Positions 11,961-21,346 are shown, numbered from the stretch's first letter. The stretch: DNA of 64,000 bases from Ewingella americana ATCC 33852 (GCF_000735345.1 NZ_JMPJ01000017.1:62001-126000); one strand, 5' to 3'. Translations and numbers: made by a program. The notes: generated by a model from the sequence alone, not told the origin.

Positions 11961-14900
11961 TTACTGCGCTTGTACCCGCAGCTCAGCTGCGGAACGACTA
12001 CGGTGACCCAACAATGCTTTGACATCACTGGACTTAGGTTTTACCAGCGCAAACTTCGGCGCCCATTCCGGCCAGTTAGCCAAAATCTCTTCACCGCGTG
12101 TCGATGCGGTCAACTGTACGTGTTCGGTGATCAAACCGCGCAGATGCTCTTCATGGATTGCCAGCTCTTCTACATCAAGCACTTCAACCAATTCTGGGTT
12201 AACGCGTTTGCGGAACTCGCCATCTTCATCCAGCACGTAGGCGAAACCACCGGTCATGCCCGCGCCAAAGTTGACGCCGGTACGGCCCAGCACGCAGACG
12301 ATGCCGCCAGTCATGTATTCACAGCCGTTATCGCCAATGCCTTCAACCACGGTGATAGCACCGGAGTTACGCACCGCGAAACGCTCGCCCGCGCGGCCCG
12401 CAGCAAACATCTTGCCGCCGGTTGCCCCATACAGACAGGTGTTGCCGATGATGCTGGCTTCGTGGCTGCGGAACGCTGAACCAATCGGTGGGCGAATAGC
12501 GATACGGCCGCCGGCCATACCTTTACCCACATAGTCGTTAGCGTCGCCGGTTAACATCAGGTCTACGCCACCGGCGTTCCAGACGCCGAAGCTCTGACCC
12601 GCAGTACCGTTGAAGTTGATGCGAACTGGGTCAGCCGCCATGCCCTGATCGCCATGCTTCTCAGCGATGGCACCGGACAGCAGCGCGCCCACGGAACGGT
12701 CGGTGTTACGGATATCGAAGAACAGCGGCTTGCTCTGTTTGGTATCGATATGCGGCGCGGCCTGATCCAGAATGTCTTTGTTCAGTTTGCCGTTGTCGAA
12801 CGGCGGGTTGCTTTCGGTGCAGTACACCGCTTTGCCCGGATGCGGCGTTGCTGTCTTCAGCAATGCGGACAGGTCCAGTTTGTTCTGCTTGGCGGTGAAA
12901 CCGTCGAGTTCCAGCAGCAAGTCAGTGCGACCAATCAGGTCAACCAACTGGCTCACGCCCAGCTCGGCCATGATCTCACGGGTTTCCTGAGCGATGAACT
13001 TGAAGTAGTTCGTCACGCGCTCTGGCAGGCCGTGGTAGTGATTACGGCGCAGTTTGTCATCCTGAGTTGCAACACCGGTTGCGCAGTTGTTCAGGTGGCA
13101 AATACGCAGGTATTTACAGCCCAGCGCGACCATTGGGCCAGTACCGAAGCCGAAGCTTTCAGCACCCAAGATGGCAGCTTTAATAATGTCAGCACCGGTT
13201 TTCAGGCCGCCATCTACTTGCAGGCGGATCTTGTGGCGCAGGCCGTTGGCAACCAGCGCTTGCTGAGTTTCCACCAGACCGAGTTCCCACGGGCAGCCCG
13301 CGTATTTCACAGAAGACAGTGGGCTTGCGCCAGTACCGCCGTCGTAACCTGCGATGGTGATGAGGTCCGCATAGGCTTTCGCCACGCCGGTGGCGATAGT
13401 GCCAACGCCCGGCTCAGAAACCAGTTTCACCGAAATCATGGCTTTTGGATTGACCTGTTTCAGGTCGAAAATCAGCTGCGCCAAGTCTTCGATGGAGTAG
13501 ATGTCGTGGTGCGGTGGTGGAGAAATCAGAGTCACGCCCGGCACGGAATAACGCAGTTTCGCGATGTACGGCGTCACTTTGTCACCCGGCAGCTGGCCGC
13601 CTTCGCCCGGTTTTGCACCCTGAGCGACTTTGATCTGAATTACGTCAGCATTCACCAGATAAGCCGGCGTTACGCCGAAACGACCCGAAGCCACCTGCTT
13701 GATGCGTGACACTTTATTGGTGCCGTAGCGAGCCGGATCTTCACCGCCTTCGCCTGAGTTGGAGCGACCGCCGATGCTGTTCATCGCTTCTGCCAGAGAC
13801 TCGTGAGCCTCAGGGCTGAGTGCGCCGATGGACATGGCTGCGGTATCGAAGCGAGTGAACAAGCCTTCGGCTGGTTCTACCTGATCGACTGGGATCGGCT
13901 GGCCTTTTGGCGTGATCTGCAACAGATCGCGCAGGGCAGCAACCGGGCGCTCATTGACCAGTTTGGCGTATTGCTGATAGTCGCTGTACTCGCCGCTTCT
14001 GACTGCTGCTTGCAGCGTGTTCACCACGTCTGGGTTGTAAGCGTGATATTCGCCGCCGTGGACAAATTTCAGCAGGCCGCCCTGTTCCAGCGTCTTACGC
14101 TTCAACCATGCGCGCTTGGACAGGTTTTGCAGGTCTTGCTCGAAGTCGCTGTAGCTTGCGCCACCGATGCGGCTCACCACGCCTTGGAAGCAGGTGTTGG
14201 ACAAGTCTTTGTGCAGACCCACAGCTTCGAACAGTTGTGAACAACGGTAAGAGGCGATGGTGGAAATGCCCATTTTGGACATGATTTTGTACAAGCCTTT
14301 GTTGATACCGTTACGGTAGTTCAACATGACTTCACGGTATTTCTTGTCGATAACCTGAGTGTCGACCAGCTTCGCCAAGGTTTCATAGGCGAGGTATGGG
14401 TAGACCGCCGTCGCGCCGAAACCAAGCAGCACGGCGAAGTGGTGCGGGTCACGGGCACTGGCTGTTTCAACAATGATGTTAGCGTCGCAGCGCAGGCTCT
14501 TCTCAACCAGACGGCGTTGCAGCGCGCCTACTGCCATTGGCGCAGGCAGAGGTAAACGGTTTGGCGCGATGTTGCGGTCTGACAGCACCAGCAGCACGGC
14601 ACCGTCGCGCACTTTGCGCTCACCTTCGTCACAGAGCTTGGCGACAAAGGCTTCCATATCTTGCTCGGCTGGGTCGTAAGTCAGGTCCAGCGTGTCGGCG
14701 CGATAGTATTTGCTGTCCAGCGTGGTCAGCTGTTTAAAGTCAGACCACAGCAGGATTGGTGATTTGAAGCTCAGACGGTGCGCCTGACCTTCGGCTTCAC
14801 AGAACACATTCATCTCGCGGCCAATGCTGGTCGCCAGAGACATCACGTGAGCTTCGCGCAGCGGATCGATTGGCGGGTTGGTGACCTGCGCAAACTGCTG

Positions 14901-16418
14901 GCGGAAGTAATCATAAATAATGCGCGGACGGCTAGAGAGCACGGCGAATGGCGTGTCGTCACCCATTGAGCCGACGGCCTCTTGGCCATTTTCGCCCAGC
15001 ACGCGGATGATCTGGTCCAGCTCTTCGCTGCTATAAGCGAATTGCTTCTGGAAGGTTTCCAGCTGGGTATCGTCAAGTTCGCGAGTGCCCACTTCGGCGT
15101 CGGAGAGATCTTCAAACGGCACCAGACGCTGAACGTTTTTCTCCATCCACTCTTTATACGGGTGGCGGCCTTTCAGGTCGTTATCGGTTTCTGCCGAGTG
15201 GTGGATCTTGCCAGTACGGGTGTCGATAACCATCAGTTCGCCCGGTCCGACGCGGCCTTTTTCGACCACTTCGTCCGGCTGGTAATCCCAAATACCCACT
15301 TCAGACGCGCAGGTGATCAGCTTGTCTTTGGTGATGACGTAGCGCGCAGGGCGCAGGCCGTTACGGTCGAGGTTACAGGCAGCGTAGCGGCCGTCTGACA
15401 TCACGATACCGGCTGGGCCATCCCACGGCTCCATGTGCATGGAGTTGAAGTCGAAGAACGCGCGCAGGTCGTCGTCCATGTCCGGGTTCTGCTGCCAAGC
15501 TGGCGGAACCAGCAGGCGCATAGCGCGCAGCAGGTCCATACCACCGGCTAAGAACAGCTCCAGCATGTTGTCCAGCGAGCTGGAGTCAGAACCTGTTTCG
15601 TTAACAAACGGCGCAGCGTCTTGCAGATCGGGGATTAGTGGCGTCTTGAACTTATAACCACGGGCACGCGCCCACTGGCGGTTACCGGCAATGGTGTTGA
15701 TCTCACCGTTGTGCGCCAAATAGCGGAATGGCTGAGCCAGAGGCCAGCGCGGCACGGTGTTGGTTGAGAAGCGCTGGTGGAATAGGCAAATGGCCGATTC
15801 CAGACGCAGGTCAGCTAAATCAAGGTAGAAGCGTGGTAAATCGGCTGGCATACACAAGCCTTTATAGATGTTCACCACGTTGGAGAAGCTACAAACGTAG
15901 AAGTCTTTGTCTTCAATACGTTTTTCCATACGGCGACGCGCCATGTACAGGCGGCGTTCCATATCGCGCGGACGCCAGCCCGCAGGGGCGTTCACGAAAA
16001 TCTGTTCGATGCGAGGCAGGGAGGAGAGGGCAATCTCACCGAGAACGTCAGGGTTGGTCGGAACGTCGCGCCAGCCAACGACTGACAGCGTTTCGTTTTG
16101 CAGTTCTTCCTCAATAATGCGGCGGCTTGCAGCAGCTTCTTCTTCATCTTTGCTGAGGAATAACATGCCAACGGCGTAGTTTTTTGCCAAACGCCAGCCG
16201 CGCTCTTCTGCAACCATGCGGAAGAAACGGTCAGGTTTCTGTAAAAGTAAGCCACAGCCGTCGCCAGTCTTGCCATCGGCAAGGATTGCGCCACGGTGTT
16301 GCATGCGGGCCAGTGCGTGGATTGCCGTACGCACGACCTTATGGCTAGGTTCGCCTTCTATGTGGGCGATCAGGCCGAAACCACAGTTGTCCCTCTCAAG
16401 GGATTTATCGTACAACAT
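11961..16418 (-). CDS. gltB: Glutamate synthase (NADPH) large subunit
   Basis: Converts glutamine plus 2-oxoglutarate to two glutamates. The start MLYDKSLERDN (1485 aa) has a strong GGGGAGG site 9 bases upstream; an in-frame 41-codon extension lacks support. An 11-residue propeptide would be removed to expose the catalytic N-terminal cysteine in CGFGLIAH. Downstream are the central domain, the FMN domain (GEGGEDPARYGTNKVSRIKQ), the [3Fe-4S] ligands CKYLRICHLNNC, and the C-terminal beta-helix ending ELRVQAQ. The long 5' spacer is where Lrp, IHF and ArgR control would be expected from E. coli. Confidence 0.98.
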   Translation of the reverse strand: MLYDKSLERDNCGFGLIAHIEGEPSHKVVRTAIHALARMQHRGAILADGKTGDGCGLLLQKPDRFFRMVAEERGWRLAKNYAVGMLFLSKDEEEAAASRRIIEEELQNETLSVVGWRDVPTNPDVLGEIALSSLPRIEQIFVNAPAGWRPRDMERRLYMARRRMEKRIEDKDFYVCSFSNVVNIYKGLCMPADLPRFYLDLADLRLESAICLFHQRFSTNTVPRWPLAQPFRYLAHNGEINTIAGNRQWARARGYKFKTPLIPDLQDAAPFVNETGSDSSSLDNMLELFLAGGMDLLRAMRLLVPPAWQQNPDMDDDLRAFFDFNSMHMEPWDGPAGIVMSDGRYAACNLDRNGLRPARYVITKDKLITCASEVGIWDYQPDEVVEKGRVGPGELMVIDTRTGKIHHSAETDNDLKGRHPYKEWMEKNVQRLVPFEDLSDAEVGTRELDDTQLETFQKQFAYSSEELDQIIRVLGENGQEAVGSMGDDTPFAVLSSRPRIIYDYFRQQFAQVTNPPIDPLREAHVMSLATSIGREMNVFCEAEGQAHRLSFKSPILLWSDFKQLTTLDSKYYRADTLDLTYDPAEQDMEAFVAKLCDEGERKVRDGAVLLVLSDRNIAPNRLPLPAPMAVGALQRRLVEKSLRCDANIIVETASARDPHHFAVLLGFGATAVYPYLAYETLAKLVDTQVIDKKYREVMLNYRNGINKGLYKIMSKMGISTIASYRCSQLFEAVGLHKDLSNTCFQGVVSRIGGASYSDFEQDLQNLSKRAWLKRKTLEQGGLLKFVHGGEYHAYNPDVVNTLQAAVRSGEYSDYQQYAKLVNERPVAALRDLLQITPKGQPIPVDQVEPAEGLFTRFDTAAMSIGALSPEAHESLAEAMNSIGGRSNSGEGGEDPARYGTNKVSRIKQVASGRFGVTPAYLVNADVIQIKVAQGAKPGEGGQLPGDKVTPYIAKLRYSVPGVTLISPPPHHDIYSIEDLAQLIFDLKQVNPKAMISVKLVSEPGVGTIATGVAKAYADLITIAGYDGGTGASPLSSVKYAGCPWELGLVETQQALVANGLRHKIRLQVDGGLKTGADIIKAAILGAESFGFGTGPMVALGCKYLRICHLNNCATGVATQDDKLRRNHYHGLPERVTNYFKFIAQETREIMAELGVSQLVDLIGRTDLLLELDGFTAKQNKLDLSALLKTATPHPGKAVYCTESNPPFDNGKLNKDILDQAAPHIDTKQSKPLFFDIRNTDRSVGALLSGAIAEKHGDQGMAADPVRINFNGTAGQSFGVWNAGGVDLMLTGDANDYVGKGMAGGRIAIRPPIGSAFRSHEASIIGNTCLYGATGGKMFAAGRAGERFAVRNSGAITVVEGIGDNGCEYMTGGIVCVLGRTGVNFGAGMTGGFAYVLDEDGEFRKRVNPELVEVLDVEELAIHEEHLRGLITEHVQLTASTRGEEILANWPEWAPKFALVKPKSSDVKALLGHRSRSAAELRVQAQ

Positions 16419-16710
16419 ATTAGTGAACCTCCCCAGGCTCTGCGAGACTCTCACACCTTTTGCGAGGGGGCTTTTAGACGGAGAGGGCTCACATTTCCAC
16501 GCACTCTTGCGGTGCGTTGAATGCCTGAGTTTCTCGGTCAAAGGCCCCTCGTGACGGTTCTCACAAGTGGTGGTTGACTTGTTTTAATGAGGGAGTCTTC
16601 AATTACTGCATAAATATGACGAGTGATGCACCCGTCGAGATTGCTTCCAGCGGACTCCCAACTTAGCGAGAAAGCATACACAGGTCAAATAGGTATTTAA
16701 GTTATATCAA

Positions 16711-16737
16711 AATGTGCATAACTGAGGTTATCACATT
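16711..16737. repeat. Imperfect inverted repeat upstream of gltB
   Basis: AATGTGCATAAC and GTTATCACATT are inverse copies with one bulged base around a TGAG centre. The spacing is too long for a CRP site. Possible operator or short hairpin about 290 bp upstream of the gltB start. Confidence 0.4.
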
Positions 16738-17011
16738 GAAACAAAAGGATTTAAAGGTGATTTTAAACCCGCATAGTCGTTGCGGATAGGGGGCCGAAGT
16801 GTGAGCTGTCTCACTGTCCGGTAGCCACACTAACTATGTACCATGCTGGAAGTGACGATAATCGCAGTGTTTTATACTGCTAAACCCCTGCCACCTGTGC
16901 TTTGTGACTGTTTTTAACCAGACAGTAATAATGTACTAAGAGGGGGCCAATAATAAGAAATATTCATAGAGCCAATAATGATTTTATTTGCAGTAATAAT
17001 GAATAGTTATT

Positions 17012-17036
17012 CTTAATGTGAGTGATTCGCATTAAG
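17012..17036. promoter_or_regulatory. Fur-box-like palindrome in the gltB-arcB spacer
   Basis: The outer arms CTTAATG and CATTAAG are perfect. The core TGTGAGTGATTCGCATT matches the Fur-type pattern TGAGAATGATTCTCATT at 14 of 17 positions. A ribosome-site-like AAGGAG and a 7-codon ORF follow directly. This looks like the promoter end of an iron-regulated gene whose body is absent, but Fur binding is not shown. Confidence 0.35.
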
Positions 17037-17044
17037 GAGAATTA

Positions 17045-17068
17045 ATGATGAAAGGGCGGAAATACTGA
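17045..17068 (+). CDS. 7-codon mini-ORF after the Fur-like palindrome
   Basis: ATGATGAAAGGGCGGAAATA then C and TGA encodes MMKGRKY, with AAGGAG 5 bases upstream of the first ATG. It is too short to assign; it may be the remaining start of a deleted gene. Listed because the signal and spacing are good. Confidence 0.2.
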   Translation: MMKGRKY

Positions 17069-17288
17069 GGATATTAGGGGCTAACCTGAATAGTTAAGGC
17101 GATCATTAATAATATCCCACAGCTTATTAGTCAATATCTGCACGGATTTAATCTCCCTTGCACCATCACAAGCCCTTTCTGAGTGCAAAGCCTGCGCCAA
17201 TGGCGGACTCGCGGTTCTGACTCATCTTCGCCTCATCTCTGAGCAATATGCGGTATCATTTAAGCGTCTTCGTTTTTAGGGAATCGTT

Positions 17289-19628
17289 ATGAAGCAAATC
17301 CGAGTGTTAGCCCAGTATTACGTCGACCTGATGGTCAAGCTGGGATTGGTGCGTTTTTCTTTGCTATTAGCGTCCGCATTAGTGGTGCTGGCGATGATTG
17401 TGCAAATGGCCGTGACCATGCTGCTGCGCGGGCAGGTTGATAGCATCGACGTGGTGCGTTCAATCTTCTTTGGTTTGCTGATAACCCCTTGGGCGGTCTA
17501 TTTCCTCTCGGTGGTGGTCGAACAGCTGGAAGAGTCTCGCCAGCGCCTGTCGCGCTTGGTCGATAAGCTGGAAGAGATGCGCCATCGCGACCTCACGCTG
17601 AACCAGCAACTGAAAGACAACATTACCCAACTGAATCAGGAGATCGCCGACCGTATCAAGGCTGAAGAAGCGCGTCTGGCGGTGGTCGATAAGCTCAAGC
17701 TCGAGATGCACCATCGCGAACAGGCGCAGATTGAACTGAGCCAGCAATCGGCTCTGCTCCGCTCCTTCCTCGATGCCTCGCCGGATTTGGTCTATTACCG
17801 TAACGAAGACAAAGAGTTCTCCGGCTGTAACCGCGCCATGGAGCTGCTGACCGGCAAAAGCGAGAAGCAGCTTATCGGCCTGACGCCCAATGATGTTTAC
17901 AGCCCGGACATTGCCGAGAAAGTGGTGGAAACCGACGAAAAAGTCTTCCGCCACAATGTCTCATTAACTTACGAGCAGTGGCTGGTGTATCCCGACGGGC
18001 GCAAAGCCTGCTTCGAGCTGCGCAAAGTGCCGTTTTATGACCGAATTGGTAAGCGCCACGGCCTGATGGGCTTCGGGCGTGATATTACCGAGCGTAAGCG
18101 CTATCAGGACGCGCTGGAGAACGCCAGCAGGGAAAAGACGACGTTTATCTCGACCATCAGCCACGAGCTGCGTACGCCGCTTAACGGCATCGTGGGGCTG
18201 AGCCGCATCCTGCTCGACACTCATCTTAACGACGAGCAGCACAACTACCTGAAAACCATTCACGTCAGCGCCATCACCCTCGGCAACATCTTCAATGACA
18301 TCATTGAGATGGATAAGCTCGAGCGCCGCAAAGTGCAGCTGGATAACCAGCCGGTGGACTTCACCGGTTTCTTGTCCGATCTGGAAAACCTCTCCGGCTT
18401 GCTGGTTCAGCCGAAAGGGCTGAAGTTCGTGATGCAGCCTGATTTGCCAATGCCAGACAAAATCGTCACCGACGGCACCCGTTTGCGACAAATCCTGTGG
18501 AACCTGATTGGTAACGCGGTCAAGTTCACTCACGACGGCGAAATCGTGGTGCGCGTCCATCATGACGGCAGCGAGCATCTGCGCTTTGAAGTGCAGGATT
18601 CGGGGATGGGCATCCCGAAAGATGAACAAGAGAAGATCTTCGCCATGTATTACCAGGTGAAAGATAAAAATGGCGGCAAGCCTGCTACCGGCACCGGGAT
18701 TGGGCTGGCAGTGTCGAAACGTCTGGCGCAAAGCATGGGCGGCGATATCACCGTATGCAGCGAAAAGGGGCAGGGTTCCTGCTTCACCCTGAGCGTTATC
18801 GCGCCTACGCTTGATGAGCCGGTCAAACAGAGCGAAGAAGAGGACGACCTGCCACTGCCAGCGCTGAACGTGCTGCTGGTGGAAGATATCGAGCTGAACG
18901 TCATCGTGGCGCGCTCGGTGCTGGAGAAACTCGGCAACAGCGTTGACGTGGCCATGAACGGCCACGACGCGCTGCAAATGTTCGACCCGGACGAATACGA
19001 TCTGGTGCTGCTCGACATCCAGCTACCGGATATGACCGGACTGGATATCGCACGCAAGCTTCGCCAAGACTACGCCGGGCAGCATCTCCCGCCGCTGGTG
19101 GCCTTGACCGCCAACGTGCTGAAAGACAAGAAAGAGTATCTCGACGCCGGTATGGATGACGTGCTGAGCAAGCCGCTGTCCGTCGCGGCGCTGACCGCCA
19201 TGATCCAGCAGTTCTGGGATCATCAACCCGAAGAGTTGCCTACAGAGGAAGAAACCGTGGTCGCAAAAGCTAACGAGTCAGTGCTCGATGTCGCCATGCT
19301 GGAACAGTACATGGAGTTGGTTGGGCCGGGGCTGATTTACCAGAGCGCGGATATGTTCGAGAAGATGATGCCGGATTATCTCGCAGTGCTGGATTCCAAC
19401 ATGATTGCCCGCGACCAAAAAGGCATTGCGGAAGAGGGCCATAAGATTAAAGGCGCGGCCGGATCGGTGGGTCTTAAGCATCTACAAGTGCTAGCACAAC
19501 AGATTCAAACACCTACATTGCCAGCGTGGTGGGATAACGTTCAGGAATGGATTGATGAGTTGAAGCTGGAATGGCGCAAGGATGTGCAGATTTTACGTGA
19601 ATGGACGGCAAACGCTGAAAAAAAATAA
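17289..19628 (+). CDS. arcB: Tripartite hybrid sensor kinase ArcB
   Basis: Redox sensor kinase for ArcA in aerobic/anaerobic control (779 aa; E. coli 778). Two membrane helices (about 20-48 and 58-78), a coiled linker, a PAS domain (about 155-270) with redox cysteines Cys180 and Cys241, HisKA with His292 (SHELRTP), the ATPase domain, a receiver with Asp576 (LVLLDIQLP) and an HPt domain with His718 (EEGHKIKGAAGS). Two further cysteines, Cys490 and Cys498, sit in the ATPase domain where E. coli has threonines. An AGGGA site precedes the ATG. Confidence 0.98.
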   Translation: MKQIRVLAQYYVDLMVKLGLVRFSLLLASALVVLAMIVQMAVTMLLRGQVDSIDVVRSIFFGLLITPWAVYFLSVVVEQLEESRQRLSRLVDKLEEMRHRDLTLNQQLKDNITQLNQEIADRIKAEEARLAVVDKLKLEMHHREQAQIELSQQSALLRSFLDASPDLVYYRNEDKEFSGCNRAMELLTGKSEKQLIGLTPNDVYSPDIAEKVVETDEKVFRHNVSLTYEQWLVYPDGRKACFELRKVPFYDRIGKRHGLMGFGRDITERKRYQDALENASREKTTFISTISHELRTPLNGIVGLSRILLDTHLNDEQHNYLKTIHVSAITLGNIFNDIIEMDKLERRKVQLDNQPVDFTGFLSDLENLSGLLVQPKGLKFVMQPDLPMPDKIVTDGTRLRQILWNLIGNAVKFTHDGEIVVRVHHDGSEHLRFEVQDSGMGIPKDEQEKIFAMYYQVKDKNGGKPATGTGIGLAVSKRLAQSMGGDITVCSEKGQGSCFTLSVIAPTLDEPVKQSEEEDDLPLPALNVLLVEDIELNVIVARSVLEKLGNSVDVAMNGHDALQMFDPDEYDLVLLDIQLPDMTGLDIARKLRQDYAGQHLPPLVALTANVLKDKKEYLDAGMDDVLSKPLSVAALTAMIQQFWDHQPEELPTEEETVVAKANESVLDVAMLEQYMELVGPGLIYQSADMFEKMMPDYLAVLDSNMIARDQKGIAEEGHKIKGAAGSVGLKHLQVLAQQIQTPTLPAWWDNVQEWIDELKLEWRKDVQILREWTANAEKK

Positions 19629-19647
19629 CCCCAGCCTAGGCCGGGGT
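19628..19647 (+). terminator. Weak stem-loop after arcB
   Basis: ACCCC-A-GCC-TA-GGC-C-GGGGT folds into a GC-rich hairpin that begins in the arcB stop codon. No T tract follows, so termination may be partial or rho-dependent. Confidence 0.4.
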
Positions 19648-19876
19648 GCGCGAATACTGCGCCAACACCAGGGAAATCGTTAACCCGCGATAATTCTTAG
19701 GGTTCTGGTTTCGCAGGTTTTGGTCAATTCGACGTAAAGTCTAATACATATCGTATGAATCAACATAACAAATATAAGCGTTACTGTTACAAGATTCATT
19801 AAAAACTGTGATGTAGATTAGTCTTTGTCTATACAAAACTACAAGTCTTTATCGCAGGATTTTTAGGAGAATACAA

Positions 19877-20530
19877 ATGCAGGTTATGGGTGTTTTCCTC
19901 TGTAGTAGCGATTTTTCTAATGGAACAGAGTTTTCAGACGCTTTTTTAACCGTTTGTTCGGTGAAAAAACACACAGCTAAGGCGTTGTTTATCGTTGCTG
20001 ATGATTCGGAACGTGCTGTTATTAAAGATTTAATTGAGAAGTGTAACGTTAGCTTTACCGCTAACGAAAAAAAATCCTCATATTTTGATGATTATGAAAT
20101 AATTTCACTCAAGGAATCGGTTCCTGAACTTCTCAGCTCGCTCATTTTTAGTGGCGGATTTGGCGTAATTAATCAGTTGACCAGCTTCGAGAAAGATGGA
20201 AACGATTACATGATCGATGAACAACTATTCACATTGGTGAGTGAGATACATAAGCAACGTAAACCAATTGGATTTGTCAGTCAGTCGTCTTTGTTAGCGC
20301 CGAAACTCTTTGATACATCAATTAGAGTTACCTTAGGTAATGATGCCGATCGGGCGGAACTCCTTGATGCAATTGGTGCCGAGCCGGTTTTCTGTCCGGC
20401 GGACGATATCGTGGTCAATATGGAAATGCGGATTGTTAGCACTCCGGGTTGTCTGTCAGACGATTCTGACACTCAAGCGGCTCTGGGGATTGATAAGCTG
20501 GTCAGATGTGTAATGGAATGGAGTGAATGA
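19877..20530 (+). CDS. Divergent ElbB-like (DJ-1/PfpI superfamily) protein without the usual cysteine
   Basis: The 217-aa protein occupies the elbB position between arcB and mtgA and aligns along its length with ElbB (isoprenoid-related DJ-1 superfamily protein), but only weakly. Shared landmarks are [11 protein letters not shown] (ElbB PGGFGAAKNL), the KPIGFV segment, [25 protein letters not shown] and GIDKLV. At the nucleophile elbow E. coli has GFMCIAP while this protein has GFVSQSS, so the cysteine is replaced by serine. The coding sequence is clearly more AT-rich than its neighbours. AGGAGA lies 6 bases before the ATG. Its stop overlaps the mtgA start (ATGA). Activity as a glyoxalase is doubtful. 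Confidence 0.75.
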   Translation: MQVMGVFLCSSDFSNGTEFSDAFLTVCSVKKHTAKALFIVADDSERAVIKDLIEKCNVSFTANEKKSSYFDDYEIISLKESVPELLSSLIFSGGFGVINQLTSFEKDGNDYMIDEQLFTLVSEIHKQRKPIGFVSQSSLLAPKLFDTSIRVTLGNDADRAELLDAIGAEPVFCPADDIVVNMEMRIVSTPGCLSDDSDTQAALGIDKLVRCVMEWSE

Positions 20531-21258
20531 GCAAATCGTCAGGAAAGTCTCTACTTCGAGCACCCTTAAAATGGTTAAAACGACTGCTAATTTTTGTTAT
20601 CGGTGTATGGATCGCAGGGATCGTGCTGTTTTCCTTTTTACCCGTTCCCTTTTCTGCTGTGATGGTCGAAAGGCAGATTTCGGCGTGGCTCTCCGGTGAT
20701 TTTGGCTATGTGTCACATTCTGACTGGGTGCCAATGAGTGAAATATCCTCGCCAATGGCGCTAGCAGTCATGGCCGCTGAAGATCAGAAATTTCCTGAGC
20801 ATTGGGGTTTTGATGTCGATGCCATCCAATCCGTTCTCTCTAAAAGCGATCAGGAAAATGCCCGGATCCGCGGTGCATCGACCCTTTCTCAGCAAACGGC
20901 TAAAAACCTGTTTCTGTGGGATGGGCGCAGCTGGGTGCGCAAGGGGCTGGAAGCCGGGCTGACGGTGGGGATAGAAACCGTGTGGAGCAAACGCCGTATT
21001 CTCACGGTGTATCTGAATATCGTGGAGTTCGGCAACGGCGTCTTTGGCGTGGAACAGGCGGCTCAGCACTTCTTCCATAAGCCCGCCAGCAAGCTCACAG
21101 CCTCTCAGGCGGCGCTGTTAGCCGCGGTGCTGCCTAACCCTCATCTGTTTAAGGTCAACGCGCCTTCGGCTTATGTGCTGCGTAGACAGCAGTGGATTTT
21201 ACGGCAGATGGGACAGCTGGGCGGGGATGCGTTCTTGAAAGAGCATAACTTGCATTAA
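20527..21258 (+). CDS. mtgA: Monofunctional biosynthetic peptidoglycan transglycosylase MtgA
   Basis: Inner-membrane GT51 glycosyltransferase (243 aa) that polymerises lipid II. One N-terminal membrane helix (about 17-37) is followed by the GT51 motifs [14 protein letters not shown] with the catalytic glutamate, [14 protein letters not shown], and [15 protein letters not shown]. It overlaps the ElbB-like gene by 4 bp, the conserved enterobacterial pairing, and converges on lptG. Confidence 0.96.
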   Translation: MSKSSGKSLLRAPLKWLKRLLIFVIGVWIAGIVLFSFLPVPFSAVMVERQISAWLSGDFGYVSHSDWVPMSEISSPMALAVMAAEDQKFPEHWGFDVDAIQSVLSKSDQENARIRGASTLSQQTAKNLFLWDGRSWVRKGLEAGLTVGIETVWSKRRILTVYLNIVEFGNGVFGVEQAAQHFFHKPASKLTASQAALLAAVLPNPHLFKVNAPSAYVLRRQQWILRQMGQLGGDAFLKEHNLH

Positions 21259-21284
21259 TCAGCAGTTAGCAATCAGCAGTTAGC
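21257..21284. repeat. Tandem 14-bp duplication at the mtgA stop
   Basis: Two perfect direct copies of AATCAGCAGTTAGC lie head to tail; the first begins in the mtgA TAA stop codon. Probably a local slippage duplication. Confidence 0.75.
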
Positions 21285-21300
21285 AAAGAAGAGACTTCTT

Positions 21301-21339
21301 CCGGCCCCATCCCCTCGTAAAAAAGAGGGGAGGGGCCGG
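21301..21339. terminator. Strong hairpin between convergent mtgA and lptG
   Basis: CCGGCCCC-AT-CCCCTC and GAGGGG-A-GGGGCCGG pair around an A-rich loop. There is no long T tract on either side. It probably acts as a shared transcript end. Similar pyrimidine/purine hairpins occur at 40441 and 61473. Confidence 0.55.
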
Positions 21340-21346
21340 GTAACAC

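Larger units (their letters stand above)
16419..17288. other. 870-bp gltB-arcB spacer without a normal gene
   Basis: In E. coli the gene yhcC lies between gltB and arcB; here there is no ORF resembling it. The gltB side (16419-16650) is GC-richer and probably holds the gltB leader and promoter, with a small CGCAC/GTGCG stem near 16499-16515. The middle (16660-17070) is AT-rich and holds an imperfect inverted repeat, a Fur-like palindrome and a 7-codon ORF. The right end has a possible arcB -10 TATCAT at 17254-17259. Confidence 0.6.

Noticed and set aside
12654-13709. 351-aa open frame antisense to gltB
   Set aside because: Shadow of the gltB coding sequence; no start signal and no recognisable domain.
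16711-16737. CRP site in the gltB spacer
   Set aside because: The TGTG and CACA halves are about twice as far apart as CRP half-sites; better described as an unassigned inverted repeat.
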